From Hymenobacter sp. BRD67 (GTDB taxonomy: Bacteria > Bacteroidota > Bacteroidia > Cytophagales > Hymenobacteraceae), in the NCBI RefSeq assembly GCF_013256425.1, contig NZ_CP053904.1:4278001-4342000 (forward strand): a DNA stretch of 64,000 bases, written 5' to 3'. The notes beneath the pieces were generated by a model. It made no database searches. It saw only the letters and a list, made by a program, of their open reading frames with translations, and had not been told where the DNA came from. The translations under genes were made by a program, and so were the position numbers. Positions 8,862-18,406 of the stretch are shown one piece after another. Numbering within the stretch: position 1 is the first letter of the stretch; every line of letters begins with the position of its first letter.

Positions 8862-10873
8862 TCAGCGATAATTAAACCGTAGCGATACCGTGCAGGCCCG
8901 CGGCGGCGCGGGCCGCGCCGGGTAGCTCTCGTAGCTGTGGTTGAGTAGGTTGGTGCCTTGCAGCAGCAGCGTGAGGCTGGTGCGGCCAGGCAGCGCCACG
9001 GTGCGGCCCAGCGTAGCGCTGAGCAGCCCTACTGCCGGCAGAAAGCCGTCGCCCGAGGCATCGGTGTACACGTAGCTGGTGAAGGTGTAGGCCGCGCTGG
9101 CCAGCCAGCCACGCCACTGGTGGTCGGTGGTGAGCGTGGCCCGGTGCAGCGGCACATAGGCCAACTGAATGCCGGTGGGGTCGGTGTCGGCGGCTACGCC
9201 CTGGGTTTTCTGGGTTTGGGTGAAGCTGTAAGCCAGCCGGCCGGCGGCCCGGTAGCGGCCCCGGCGCAGCCGCAGCGACGTGCTTGCTTCGAGGCCCTGG
9301 CTGCGCACCTGGCGCAGGTTGCGGGGCGAATAGGTGCCGCCCGGCCCAGCGGCAGCCACTGCACCCAGTTAGCAACGAGCTGGTGAAAAGCCGTCAGCTC
9401 GGTTTCGAGGGCCAGTGCCGGGGCCAGCCGCGCCCGGTGGCGCAGGCCCAGCTCGTAGCCCATGCCCGATTCCGGGCGCAAATCGGGGTTGCCGCCCGGC
9501 TGCCAGTAGCGCTCGTTGAGCGTAGGGGCCCGGTAGGTGCGCGAGGCGCTGGCTTTCAGGGTGAGGCCCGGCCGGGTGGCGGCCAGTGAGTCGGTGGCGG
9601 CTGCCTGGTAGAGGTCCCACTCGGCGCCCACGGTAGGCGCGAGCGGAGCCAGCCCGGCCGGCAGCGCCGCCTGGCGCAGGTTGGCCGATAAGCGCAGCGC
9701 AGGGCGTGGGTCGTAGCGCAGCAGTGCAAAAGCGGCGGCCCGGTTTTCGGTTATCGGCTCGGGGCCGTAGCCATCGACCACGGCCGCAAAGTGCTGCGCC
9801 TCCAGGCCCAGGCGCAGGCTGGCGCGCGGGCCCAGCGGGGCCGTGTACTCGGCCTGGCTTTGGGTGGTGCGCACCCGCGAGTTGCTGACCGCGCCCTGGT
9901 CGGAGTAATTGATAATATCCTCAAACCATGCGCCGCGCACGCTCCACTGGCCACCACCCGTGGTAGCCCGCCGGTAGCCCAGCACCAGGCGGTGGCTTTG
10001 GTCGAGCTCGCGGGCATTAGAGCCCGCTACTCCGGTGCCCTGCTGAATTTCGCGGTCGGTATCGGTCAGCCACACGGTCGCGGTCAGCTCGCCGGCTGCG
10101 CCCACGCGCCAGGCCAGGTCGGGGCTGAAGCTCCATTGGTGGCGCAGGGCCGCGTTTTGCATGGTGTAGCGCACCAGGCCGGCGGGCTCGCGCAGCAGGT
10201 AGGGGTAGTTATTATCGGCGTGGCGGTAGCTGGCTGCTACGCGCACTGCCACCCCGGCGCTGGCCGAGCGGGCTTCCAGGCTGCCGCCGTGCAGGCCAAA
10301 GCTGCCAGCATCGGCCTGCACGCTGCCCCGCAGGCCGGGCCGCCAGTCGGGGTCGGTGCGCAGCAGGATGGCCCCGCCCACCGCGCCGCTGCCGTAGAGC
10401 GCTGCCGCCGGGCCGGGCTGCACCGCCAGCTGGGTATTGCCGCTGATGGGCAGTAGCGCCAAATCGTTTTGCCCGAGCGTGGGCAGCGTAATATTCAAGC
10501 CGTTCCAGAGCACGGCCGTGTGCTGCGACGACGTGCCGCGCAGCGAGATGGTTGCCAGCTGTCCTGGCCCGTAATTCTTGATATACAGCCCTTCGCGCGC
10601 GCCCAGCACGTCGGCCGCCGTGCCGCCCCGGTACTGCGCCAGCACCGCCGAATCGACTTCGAGCCGGGGGCTGCCCACGGCAAAGCGCTCGGGCCGCACG
10701 CCGCGTACCTGCGCCTCGGGCAGCCGGTGCCGCCGCGTGGTAAGGGTGTCGGGGGGCGGGGCGGTCTGGCCGCGGGCCGCCCCGGCGCTGGCTATCAGCG
10801 CCAGCAGGGCGCACACCTGCCGCCGGCACTGCCCGCCGGAGCCACTGCTTGGGAGTATGTTAAAAATCAACAC
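8862..10873 (-). CDS. btuB: TonB-dependent cobalamin receptor BtuB (frameshifted)
   Basis: This is an outer-membrane beta-barrel receptor of about 670 residues after restoring one base. A signal region (CALLALIASAGAARGQ) leads to a plug domain (LPEAQVRGVR, GGTAADVLG, ISLRGTSSQHTAVLWNG) and a long barrel ending SLRFNYR. The break is near 9338-9350, where one G seems lost in GGGCCGGGCGG; repair joins WLPLGR to GGTYSPRNLR. No ATG precedes the signal: GTG at 10873 or TTG at 10870 is the likely start, or the true start is hidden by another indel. B12 specificity rests on the cobalamin riboswitch directly upstream and on the DUF5074 partner downstream. Confidence 0.87.
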
Positions 10874-11050
10874 GAACTAAATTTTCAGCAGAAAATTCAG
10901 TCCAAAACCCTGTCGAAATTCCAAGTCGAAACCAAAAACACGCCGGGGCTGAGGCCGAAAGCCGCCGTGCGGCGCGGGTCCTTGCGGGTCGCGCCGAGCA
11001 GTCGCTCTCTGTCTCCGCTCGTCCTCCGCGAGCGCTGAACCTGTGAGTGC

Positions 11051-11245
11051 CCTGGCAGGTCTCCTGGCTTGCGCTGCCGGGTGGGCGGCCTTCCCGCTGC
11101 GCTGACTATCAACTTGATAACTAACGCTGGCAGTGGCTTGGGGTGCCCACCCCGATGTAGCGCGTACAGTTGCGGGGACAGCTCCGGCATCGAACCGGAT
11201 TCCCTTTTCAACCTCGCTCCGTGGGTAGGAGTCTGGTCACCGTGG
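11051..11245 (-). ncRNA. Cobalamin riboswitch
   Basis: On the minus strand the conserved B12-riboswitch blocks appear in order: AAAAGGGAATCCGGTTCGA, then GGAGCTGTCCCCGCAACTG, then the 3' B12 box GCCAGGAGACCTGCC (near 11055-11070). It lies about 180 bases before btuB, and GC-rich hairpins between it and the gene (10970-11045) could be the expression platform. High adenosylcobalamin should shut down btuB and the DUF5074 gene. Confidence 0.93.
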
Positions 11246-11388
11246 CGCCACAAAGATAGGTGCTTTGGACCCGGAAAGTGCGTTGGCCTGGCCGGGGCCG
11301 CCGGGCCGGTGGCGTTTTGCGTACGTACCCAGGCCTCGCAGCGTCTTTTCTTCGTCAGCACGACCTGCTGCACCTTACCTGCCCACTT

Positions 11389-11990
11389 TTGGTACTTCCC
11401 CTCTCTTTTTATCAGCGCCCCGACGTGCTCAGCATTGCCCGTGAGCTGCTGGGCAAACACCTTTGCACCCGCATCGACGGCGAGCTGACTACCGGCCGCA
11501 TCGTCGAAACGGAGGCGTACCGGCACGAGGGCGACCCCTCTATTACGCTGCACCTGCAGCGGAAGCGTAAGCAGGCGCAGGCCTTGTATCAGACTGGAGG
11601 ACAGGCATATTTGTACAACGTATATCGCATTCATACGCTGTTCAACATCACTACCCACGACGCCGCGCACCCCGATGCGGTGCTTATCCGGGCCATCGAG
11701 CCGCTCGCCGGAATCGACGTGATGCTGCGCCGCCGGGGCCTCATTAAGCCGGCCCGCAATCTTACCGGTGGCCCGGCGCTGCTAAGCCAAGCTCTGGGCC
11801 TCACGCCCGCCCTGAATGGCGAGCCCCTCAGCGGCCCCTGCTTTGGCTGGAGGATGCGGGTGTAGTATATGAAAAAGAAGATATTTTAGCCAGCTCCCGC
11901 GTGGGCCTGGGGTATGCCGGCCCCGAGGCCGTAGCGCTGCCCTGGCGCTTTCGCCTAAAAGACAGCAAGTGGACCAGCCCGGCGAAGTAG
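11389..11990 (+). CDS. DNA-3-methyladenine glycosylase, AAG/MPG family (frameshifted)
   Basis: This base-excision repair enzyme removes alkylated purines. The frame shows LSFYQRPDVLSIARELLGK, the RIVETEAY catalytic segment, GGQAYLYNVYRIH, AVLIRAIEP and NLTGGPALLSQALGL. After about 11836 the sequence continues in the next frame (LWLEDAGVV ... RVGLGYAGPEAVALPWRF) to a stop at 11990, giving about 200 residues if one C is restored in the CCCC run. There is no ATG at the expected place, so the start is uncertain; TTG 11389 is used because it immediately precedes the conserved LSFYQRPDV. The segment after ETEAY (GDPSITLHLQRKRKQAQ) departs from the more usual SHAxxGRTPRTE-like sequence. Confidence 0.8.
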
Positions 11991-11998
11991 CCGATACG

Positions 11999-12436
11999 CT
12001 AGTCGGCTTCTGGGGCAGGATATGGATTGGCGTGGGCGCGCTCCAGCCAGCGCTCGGGATGGCGAAGTGGTGTGTAGCCGTGCTGCTCGTAGAGGCCGTG
12101 CGCGTCGAGCGTAGCCAGCAAGTGGCGGCGTAGGTTTTGCAAGTCTGGGTGGGCCAGTACGCTGCTTACCAACTGCTTGCCCAAGCCGTGGCCGCGGTGC
12201 GCCGGTAGCACAAACACGTCGCAGAGCCAGGCAAACGTGGCCCGGTCGGTAACAACCCGACAAAACCCGGCCAGCGTGCCGTCAGGCGCGTAGGCGCCGA
12301 AGCATAGGGAATGGGCAATAGCCCGCTCAACGGTAGCCAGCGGAATATGCCGGGCCCAATAAGAGTCTTGGCTCAGGTAGCGGTGAATGGTGGCTAGGTC
12401 GAGGCGAGCCGGGTCGGTGCTGATGAAATAGTCCAT
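11999..12436 (-). CDS. GNAT family N-acetyltransferase
   Basis: A 145-residue single-domain GNAT. The acetyl-CoA pyrophosphate loop is HRGHGLGKQL (near residues 83-92), preceded by the beta-4 strand FAWLCDVFVLP; the C-terminal half has LDAHGLYEQHGYTPL, the usual place of the catalytic Tyr. The substrate is unknown. It is convergent with the glycosylase gene, with only eight bases between the stops. Confidence 0.85.
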   Translation of the reverse strand: MDYFISTDPARLDLATIHRYLSQDSYWARHIPLATVERAIAHSLCFGAYAPDGTLAGFCRVVTDRATFAWLCDVFVLPAHRGHGLGKQLVSSVLAHPDLQNLRRHLLATLDAHGLYEQHGYTPLRHPERWLERAHANPYPAPEAD

Positions 12437-12446
12437 GCGGTGGTGC

Positions 12447-13448
12447 TTAAGGCACGGGGGCCAGGTGGTGCCGCTCGTCTTTCACGGCGTTGTGCACGCC
12501 CCAGCTTACCTCGTGCTCGAAGGCGTGGTGGCGCACCGGGCAGTCGGGCATGTGGCACAGCGAGCAGGCAGCAAAGGAGCACGGGTCGGCGTGCACAAAC
12601 ATCTCTACTTCAACTGCCGCAAAGCGGGCCCGAATCAGCTCCTCAATCTCGTGCAGCTCGCGGTGAATATGCTCCAGCGAGTAGTAATACGGCATCTGCA
12701 TGTGGCAGTCGATGTGCAGGTTGGCGCCGTAGCGCTGCACGCGCAGGTTGTGGACATCTATCCAGCAGGGGCGGCGCAGGCGCTGCAGCTCGGCAATAAC
12801 CTCGGCCACGGTGGCGATGTCGCTTTCGTCCATCAGGCCGCCCACGGCGCTGCGCAGCATCTTATAGCCGTTGAATAAAATGAAGCCGCCCAGCCCCAGC
12901 GCCGCGCCGGCATCGAAGCGAATAATGCCGGTGAAGTGCACCAGCACCAGCGCCGCCGACGAAACGATACTCGTGAGCGCGTCGATGTACAAGTGCTGAC
13001 CGTCGCCCACCAGGGCTACCGACTGCACGCGCCGGCCGGCCCGTATCAGCCACAAACCCAGGCCAAAGTTGACAAGCGAAGTGCTGGCCAGCAGCGCCAC
13101 GCCCCAGTCGGGCCGCGCCACGGGGTGAGGGTGCAGCAGGCTCAGGCCAGCGCTATATAGAATAAATACGCCGGCAATGAAAATCAGTGCCCCTTCAAAC
13201 CCAATCGATAAATATTCGACCTTGCCGTGGCCGTAGGGATGATTCTCATCTTTGGGCAAGTCGGCCAGGTAGAGGCTGTAAAGCGCAAAGCCGCTGGTAA
13301 ATATGTTGATAATACTCTCCAGCGCATCCGTCAGCACCACCTGCGAGTGGGTAAGGCGGTAGGCATAAAACTTAGTAAGCACCAGCACCACGCTCACCGC
13401 GAGCGAGAGCAGGCCCAGGCGGCGCTTGAGGCCAGGAGATGCGGACAT
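12447..13448 (-). CDS. Cation diffusion facilitator (CDF) metal exporter
   Basis: A 333-residue inner-membrane antiporter exporting divalent metals. TM2 carries LTDALESIIN, a loop has HPYGHGK, and TM5 has YIDALTS with the metal-site Asp; the C-terminal cytosolic domain follows. Beyond the usual fold there is a Cys/His-rich tail (PCSFAACSLCHMPDCPVRHH) that could bind metal. ATG 13448 (MSASPGLKRR) is the likely start; a longer in-frame extension crosses the promoter region. It is divergent from mntH with a DtxR-type palindrome between them, which suggests coupled Mn/Fe import and export control. Confidence 0.88.
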   Translation of the reverse strand: MSASPGLKRRLGLLSLAVSVVLVLTKFYAYRLTHSQVVLTDALESIINIFTSGFALYSLYLADLPKDENHPYGHGKVEYLSIGFEGALIFIAGVFILYSAGLSLLHPHPVARPDWGVALLASTSLVNFGLGLWLIRAGRRVQSVALVGDGQHLYIDALTSIVSSAALVLVHFTGIIRFDAGAALGLGGFILFNGYKMLRSAVGGLMDESDIATVAEVIAELQRLRRPCWIDVHNLRVQRYGANLHIDCHMQMPYYYSLEHIHRELHEIEELIRARFAAVEVEMFVHADPCSFAACSLCHMPDCPVRHHAFEHEVSWGVHNAVKDERHHLAPVP

Positions 13449-13584
13449 AAAAAGCAGAGTTGGGGCAACAGCCGCCGCAAAGGTCGGCACGCCGGGGCAG
13501 AGTAGGGCGGGGCATATTCTCCGGCAACATAGCCCAGCAGCAACTTTTTTAGGCAGAAAACAGTATTTAGGGTAGTTTAAAAAT

Positions 13585-13606
13585 ATTTTTAGGCTAGCCT
13601 AAAAAT
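13585..13606. promoter_or_regulatory. DtxR/MntR-type operator palindrome between CDF and mntH
   Basis: This is a perfect 22-bp palindrome whose 14-bp centre is TTAGGCTAGCCTAA. It closely resembles DtxR/IdeR-family boxes built on TTAGG..CCTAA. It ends 6 bases before the TAGCTTTG -7 element at 13613-13620, a position where a bound repressor would block mntH transcription. Confidence 0.75.
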
Positions 13607-13612
13607 GGCTGT

Positions 13613-13620
13613 TAGCTTTG
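13613..13620 (+). promoter_or_regulatory. mntH -7 element (TAGCTTTG)
   Basis: It matches TAnnTTTG and lies just after the metal-regulator palindrome. Transcription would start near 13627, which argues against a translation start upstream of that. Confidence 0.5.
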
Positions 13621-13644
13621 TTTAACCATTCGAATTGCCACGCG

Positions 13645-15015
13645 TTGTTACCCGTCGATATTCCCGTTAGCACGCCTGCCGGCCCGGCCCGGCCCGAGCC
13701 CGGCTGGCGCCACGCCCGCAGCAGCAACTCGTTGAGTGAGGTACATGGCAGCATCGTAATGCCGGGCGCCGGGGCCACTTTCTGGCAGCGGTTTCGGGCC
13801 TATTGGGGGCCGGGGCTGCTGGTGGCGGTGGGCTACATGGACCCCGGCAACTGGGCTACCGACCTGGCCGGCGGTGCCCGGTTTGGCTACACGCTGCTGA
13901 GTGTAGTGTTGATTTCCAACCTGTTTGCCATGCTCTTGCAGCACCTGGCGGCGAAGCTGGGCATCGTAACCGGCCGCGACCTGGCCCAGGCCTGCCGCGA
14001 CCACTATTCCAGGCCCGTCGCCATCAGCCTGTGGGTGCTGTGCGAAATCGCCATCGCCGCCTGCGACCTGGCCGAGGTTATCGGCTCAGCCATTGCGCTC
14101 AACCTGCTCTTTGGCCTGCCGCTGCCCTGGGGCGTGGCCTTTACTACGCTCGACGTGCTACTGGTCTTACTACTGCAAAACAAAGGCTTCAAGGTAATTG
14201 AAAGTCTGGTGGCCGGGCTCATCTTTCTGATATTTGTCTGCTTTCTCTACGAGATACTCGCCTCGCACCCCAATTGGCTGGGCCTGGCCCGTGGCTTGGT
14301 ACCGCAGCGCGCAGTCGTCACCAACCCGGCTATGCTCTACGTGGCCATCGGCATCTTGGGGGCCACCGTGATGCCGCACAACCTCTACCTGCACAGCAGC
14401 ATTGTGCAGGTGCGCCAGATTGAGCCCACCGAGGCCGGCCAGCGCCAGGCCATCCGGTTTGCGACCATCGACTCGACGGTGGCGCTGTTTCTGGCGTTTT
14501 TTGTCAATGCCGCCATTCTGGTGACGGCCGCCGCGGCATTTCATGGCAAAGGCCACGAAGACGTGGCCGACATTGCCGATGCCCACAAGCTGCTGACGCC
14601 GGTGCTCGGGGCGGGAGCGGCCAGCGTCGTGTTTGCCATTGCCCTGCTGGCCTCGGGCCAAAGCTCCACGCTCACCGGCACCCTGGCCGGTCAGATTGTG
14701 ATGGAAGGCTTTCTGAATCTGCGGCTTAAGCCCTGGGTGCGGCGGCTCATCACGCGGCTGGTGGCGGTGGTGCCGGCGCTGGTGGTAGCCGTGCTTTACG
14801 GCGAAAAAGGCACCGGCCAGCTGCTAATATTCAGCCAGGTAGTGCTGTCGCTGCAACTCTCGTTTGCGGTGGTGCCGCTGGTACTTTTCACCAGCGACAA
14901 GCTCAAGATGGGCGTATTTGTCAACAAGCCCTGGGTGCGCCTGCTGGCCTGGGCGGTAGCCGGGCTGATTATCGGGCTGAATATTTTTCTGCTTTGGCAA
15001 ACGGTAGCCGGATAA
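13645..15015 (+). CDS. mntH: Nramp-family Mn2+/Fe2+ transporter
   Basis: This is a proton-coupled importer of manganese or ferrous iron. The family motifs are present: GYMDPGNWATDLAGG in TM1 (DPGN metal site), MPHNLYLHSS in TM6, and ASGQSSTLTGTLAGQIVMEGF. Ten to eleven hydrophobic segments end in LLWQTVAG. No ATG lies before the conserved GWRHARSSNSLSEVHGS leader. TTG 13645 is chosen because it follows the predicted transcription start, and ATG 13759 would remove part of that leader. It is divergent from a CDF exporter and sits behind a DtxR-like operator. Confidence 0.93.
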   Translation: MLPVDIPVSTPAGPARPEPGWRHARSSNSLSEVHGSIVMPGAGATFWQRFRAYWGPGLLVAVGYMDPGNWATDLAGGARFGYTLLSVVLISNLFAMLLQHLAAKLGIVTGRDLAQACRDHYSRPVAISLWVLCEIAIAACDLAEVIGSAIALNLLFGLPLPWGVAFTTLDVLLVLLLQNKGFKVIESLVAGLIFLIFVCFLYEILASHPNWLGLARGLVPQRAVVTNPAMLYVAIGILGATVMPHNLYLHSSIVQVRQIEPTEAGQRQAIRFATIDSTVALFLAFFVNAAILVTAAAAFHGKGHEDVADIADAHKLLTPVLGAGAASVVFAIALLASGQSSTLTGTLAGQIVMEGFLNLRLKPWVRRLITRLVAVVPALVVAVLYGEKGTGQLLIFSQVVLSLQLSFAVVPLVLFTSDKLKMGVFVNKPWVRLLAWAVAGLIIGLNIFLLWQTVAG

Positions 15016-15040
15016 AAAGCTTTGCCGGAAGCGGGTTTTA

Positions 15041-15064
15041 TAATATAGTAAATTTAATATATTA
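15041..15064. promoter_or_regulatory. 24-bp AT-rich palindrome, copy 1
   Basis: TAATATAGTAAATTTAATATATTA (24 bases, 23 matching the perfect palindrome at 41192-41215) lies 77 bases before the radical SAM start. The central AAATTT dyad is exact. It may be an operator; see the finding on the shared motif. Confidence 0.55.
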
Positions 15065-15141
15065 AGACCGCGCCGGTCGCTGGGACCATTGGGGCCGGGG
15101 CCGGGCCGAACCTCTGCGGCTTGCCGTAGGTTTGTAGTCCC

Positions 15142-17405
15142 GTGCCAACGTCCCCGCTTCGCCTGCTGCTTCTTACTCCGCCGCTCACGCAGCTGAATAC
15201 GCCCTACCCGGCCACCGCCTACATCAAAGGGTTTTTGGGCGGGCGCGGCTACCAGGTGCGGCAGGCCGACCTGAGCCTGGAGCTGGTGCTCCGGCTTTTT
15301 TCGAAAGCCGGCCTGGCGCGCGTATTCAACGAAATCGAAGCCGGTGACTACCGCCTCAGCGATAATGCCCGCCGGATGCTGCGCCTGCGCCACCGCTACG
15401 AGGCCACTATCGGCCCGGCCATCCGGTTTTTGCAAAACCGGGACCTTACCCTGGCGGCCCGCATCTGCCACGGCCGGTTTTTGCCCGAAGCCAGCCGCTT
15501 CGACAACGTGGCCGACCTGGAAGCGGCCTTCGGCACAATGGGCCTCACCGACCAGGCCCGCCACCTGGCCACGCTGTACCTGGAAGACCTCGCCGACCTT
15601 GTGAAGGAAACCGTGGGCCCGCAGTTTGGCCTCTCGCGCTACGCCGAAAGCCTGGCCATGTCGGCTACCCATTTCGACCCGCTCCACGAAGCCCTGCAAG
15701 CGTCCCCCAACCTCGTCGATACGATGCTGCTGGAGCTGCTCGATGAGCTGCTGGCCGAAGTGCAGCCCGATATTGTGGGCTTTACCGTGCCCTTTCCCGG
15801 CAACCTCTACGCGGCCCTGCGGCTGGCTCGGCGCACGAAGGAAGTCAGCCCCCAAACCGTAACCGTAATGGGCGGCGGCTACCCCAATACCGAGCTGCGG
15901 GGGCTGAAGGAGCCCCGTTTTTTTGACTACATCGACTATCTGACGCTCGACGATGGCGAGGGGCCCTGGCTGCGCCTGTTTGAGTATCTGCAGCATAAAA
16001 ACGAGCACCGGGCTGAGAGGCAGGCAGATGGCCGCGAGCTGTTGCAGCGCACATTTTTAAGAAATGAGGCGGGCCAGGTCGAATACATTAACCACCCGCA
16101 CCCCGATGTGCCGCACCCCGAGGTGGGCACGCCCGACTACTCCGACCTCAAGCTCGGCGACTACCTCTCGGTGATTGAGGTGCTGAACCCCATGCACCGT
16201 CTCTGGAGCGATGGCCGCTGGAACAAGCTGACCGTGGCGCATGGCTGCTACTGGAAGCGCTGCTCGTTTTGCGACGTGACGCTCGACTACATCGGCCGCT
16301 ACGAAGCGGCACCGGCTACACTGCTGGTGGACCGGATTGAGCAGCTGGTGGCCCAGACCGGCCAGACCGGCTTTCATTTTGTGGACGAAGCCGCGCCGCC
16401 GCTGTCCCTGCGCGACCTGGCCATTGAGCTGCTGCGCCGCCGCGTGAGCATCAGCTGGTGGGGTAATATTCGGTTTGAGAAGACTTTCACGCCCGACCTA
16501 TGCCGATTGCTGGCCGCCTCGGGCTGCATTGCCATCAGCGGCGGCCTGGAAGTGGCCTCGGATAGATTGCTGGCGCTGATGGAAAAAGGAGTGACCATTG
16601 CGCAGGTCGCCCGCGTTACGCAGGGCTTTACCCAGGCGGGCGTGCTGGTGCATGCGTATCTGATGTACGGATTCCCGACCCAGACGGCGCAGGAAACGGT
16701 TGATTCGCTGGAGGTGGTGCGGCAGATGTTTGAAGCCGGCATTGTACAAAGCGGCTACTGGCATCGCTTCTCCATGACCGCCCATTCGCCCGTGGGAAAA
16801 AATCCGGCCAAGTACCAGGTGGTGGCTATCGGCCCGAGCCCGGCCCCTTTGCCTGGAATGACCTCTGGCACGACGACCCCCTGGGCACCGACCACGAAAG
16901 CTTCGGCCCCGGCCTGGCTAAAAGCCTCTACAACTACATGCACGGCGTGGCCCTGCGCGAGCCGCTGAGCTTCTGGTTCGATTTTAAAGTGCCGCGCTCC
17001 ACGGTGCCGCGTCAGCTTATTCAGCAAGCCCTCAACGAGCCCGGCAGCCAAAAGTCAGCGGTAGCCAAGTCTGATTTTGCTCAGCCCAACCGGCGCCTGT
17101 TCTGGCTCGGCAACGCGCCCGAGCTTCGCCTCGATACCCAGGTGGGCGCCAGCCCGAAGGATAAAAAAGCCACGCGGGTCGTCCTCACTTTTTACGAACA
17201 GGCCGAAGACTTTGAGGTAAAAACCACCGAAGCCATTGGCCCCTGGCTGCATCAGCTCATCACGAAGCTGAGCGTCGACTACGAGACGAAAGTCCTGCTC
17301 AAAGAAGCAGCTAGCAGTTTCCCCGCCGGGTCCGGCCGCTGGGAAGACTTCCTGCAAAGCCCGGCCTGGCAGCAGCTGCGTGAGAAGGGCTTGCTGTTGG
17401 TTTAA
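15142..17405 (+). CDS. B12-binding-domain radical SAM protein (frameshifted)
   Basis: A protein of about 754 residues after repair. The N-terminal half resembles a cobalamin-binding Rossmann fold (DIVGFTVPFPGN, TVTVMGGGYPNTE). It is followed by a radical SAM domain with CYWKRCSFC, a CX4CX2C spacing rather than the classical CX3CX2C, and then IRFEKTFTPDLC, GCIAISGGLEVASDRLL and HAYLMYGFPTQT. One base is lost near 16830-16850; afterwards the frame reads GPFAWNDLWHDDPLGTDHESFGPGL to the stop at 17405. The start codon is GTG 15142, eight bases after a TAGGTTTG box, implying a nearly leaderless message or a later start. The substrate is unknown, and no partner gene is adjacent. Confidence 0.8.
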
Positions 17406-17408
17406 GGA

Positions 17409-18380
17409 TTAACGGTCGCGCAACCAGGCGCTTACCTGCGCTTGCAGATAAGCCTCCGGCCCCTGCCGCACGCGCTGGCTGCCGAGCAGTGCCCGGCCAC
17501 CGGCTACTGCCGTCCTGGGCAGCGCCGGGTCGTACAGCGCCAGCAGGCGGCCGCGCTGGGCCCGCTCCCGCCAGTCGCGGCGCGTGGACAGCGGGGGCTC
17601 CGGCATATTCTGAATAAGGATGAAGGAAGGGCGCGACGCTGAGTTTTCGGCCAGCAGCTCGGGTAATCTGCCGGCCCGCCGCCCGGTTACCCAAACTCCT
17701 ACGCGGGCGGTATCGACGCCCGCCGTGCGGCGCAGCAGGGCCAGCGCATTGGCCAGCGCCGGCGCCGTGAGCGTATCGGCCGCCGGCAGCAGCAGTACGG
17801 TATGGCCCTGCCGGGCCAGGGCATCGGCCCAGCCCGGTGCGGTAGCCGCCGTGGCGGGCGTCGGGAAAAACGCCAGCGCCAGACCAGGCAGACTTTCGTC
17901 GGCGGGACTGAAAAGCAGGGCTTGGCCTTCGGTTCCCGCTACGCCATCGCGCTGTACGCGGTACACAGTTGGTTCGGGCGGCCCCCGGCGCACCAGCAGC
18001 ACCGGATAGCGAGCGGAGTCGAGCCGCAGCGTGCCACGCCAGAAATCGCCCTGCCGGGCCAGCTTTAGCGCTTCACCAGGCAGGCCGGGGCGTACCAGAT
18101 ACAGCGTGTCGTGGGCAAAAGTCAGCGTATCGGCCACAAAGCTCAGGTTGGGCAGCTCGGGCAAAACCAGCTCGGCATCGTAGTGGCCGGCACTTGGGTG
18201 GCGCAGCTCCAGGGCTGCGCGGAGCTCGGGGTGCCCGGGGGCTTGCAGGCTTCCGGCAAAGTGGCCGGTGGGCAGTGGCAGGGCCGTAGCCCGGCTGGTT
18301 TGGTCAGGGCGGCCCTGGCAACCCGCCAGGCCTATCAAGAGCAAACATAGCCAATGTCCTATACTGCTGCGCTTCACCAT
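17409..18380 (-). CDS. Lipoprotein with degenerate hydrolase-like C-terminal domain
   Basis: A 323-residue lipoprotein (WLCLLLIGLAGC). A beta-rich N-terminal part (GHFAGSLQAPGHPELRAALEL...) is followed by an alpha/beta segment (PGLALAFFPTP, LARQGHTVLLLPAADT, VGVWVTGRRAG) laid out like an alpha/beta hydrolase. The nucleophile-elbow position reads VTGRRAG with no Ser, so catalysis is doubtful. ATG 18380 is preferred since the signal peptide then starts MVKRSS. It is convergent with the radical SAM gene, with four bases between the stops. The family is uncertain. Confidence 0.6.
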   Translation of the reverse strand: MVKRSSIGHWLCLLLIGLAGCQGRPDQTSRATALPLPTGHFAGSLQAPGHPELRAALELRHPSAGHYDAELVLPELPNLSFVADTLTFAHDTLYLVRPGLPGEALKLARQGDFWRGTLRLDSARYPVLLVRRGPPEPTVYRVQRDGVAGTEGQALLFSPADESLPGLALAFFPTPATAATAPGWADALARQGHTVLLLPAADTLTAPALANALALLRRTAGVDTARVGVWVTGRRAGRLPELLAENSASRPSFILIQNMPEPPLSTRRDWRERAQRGRLLALYDPALPRTAVAGGRALLGSQRVRQGPEAYLQAQVSAWLRDR

Positions 18381-18406
18381 ATGCTGTGCCTGCATCGCCA
18401 AAAGTT

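Noticed and set aside
14824..16008. 394-residue antisense frame across mntH end and radical SAM start
   Set aside because: It spans two real genes and an intergenic region; composition is typical of an antisense shadow.
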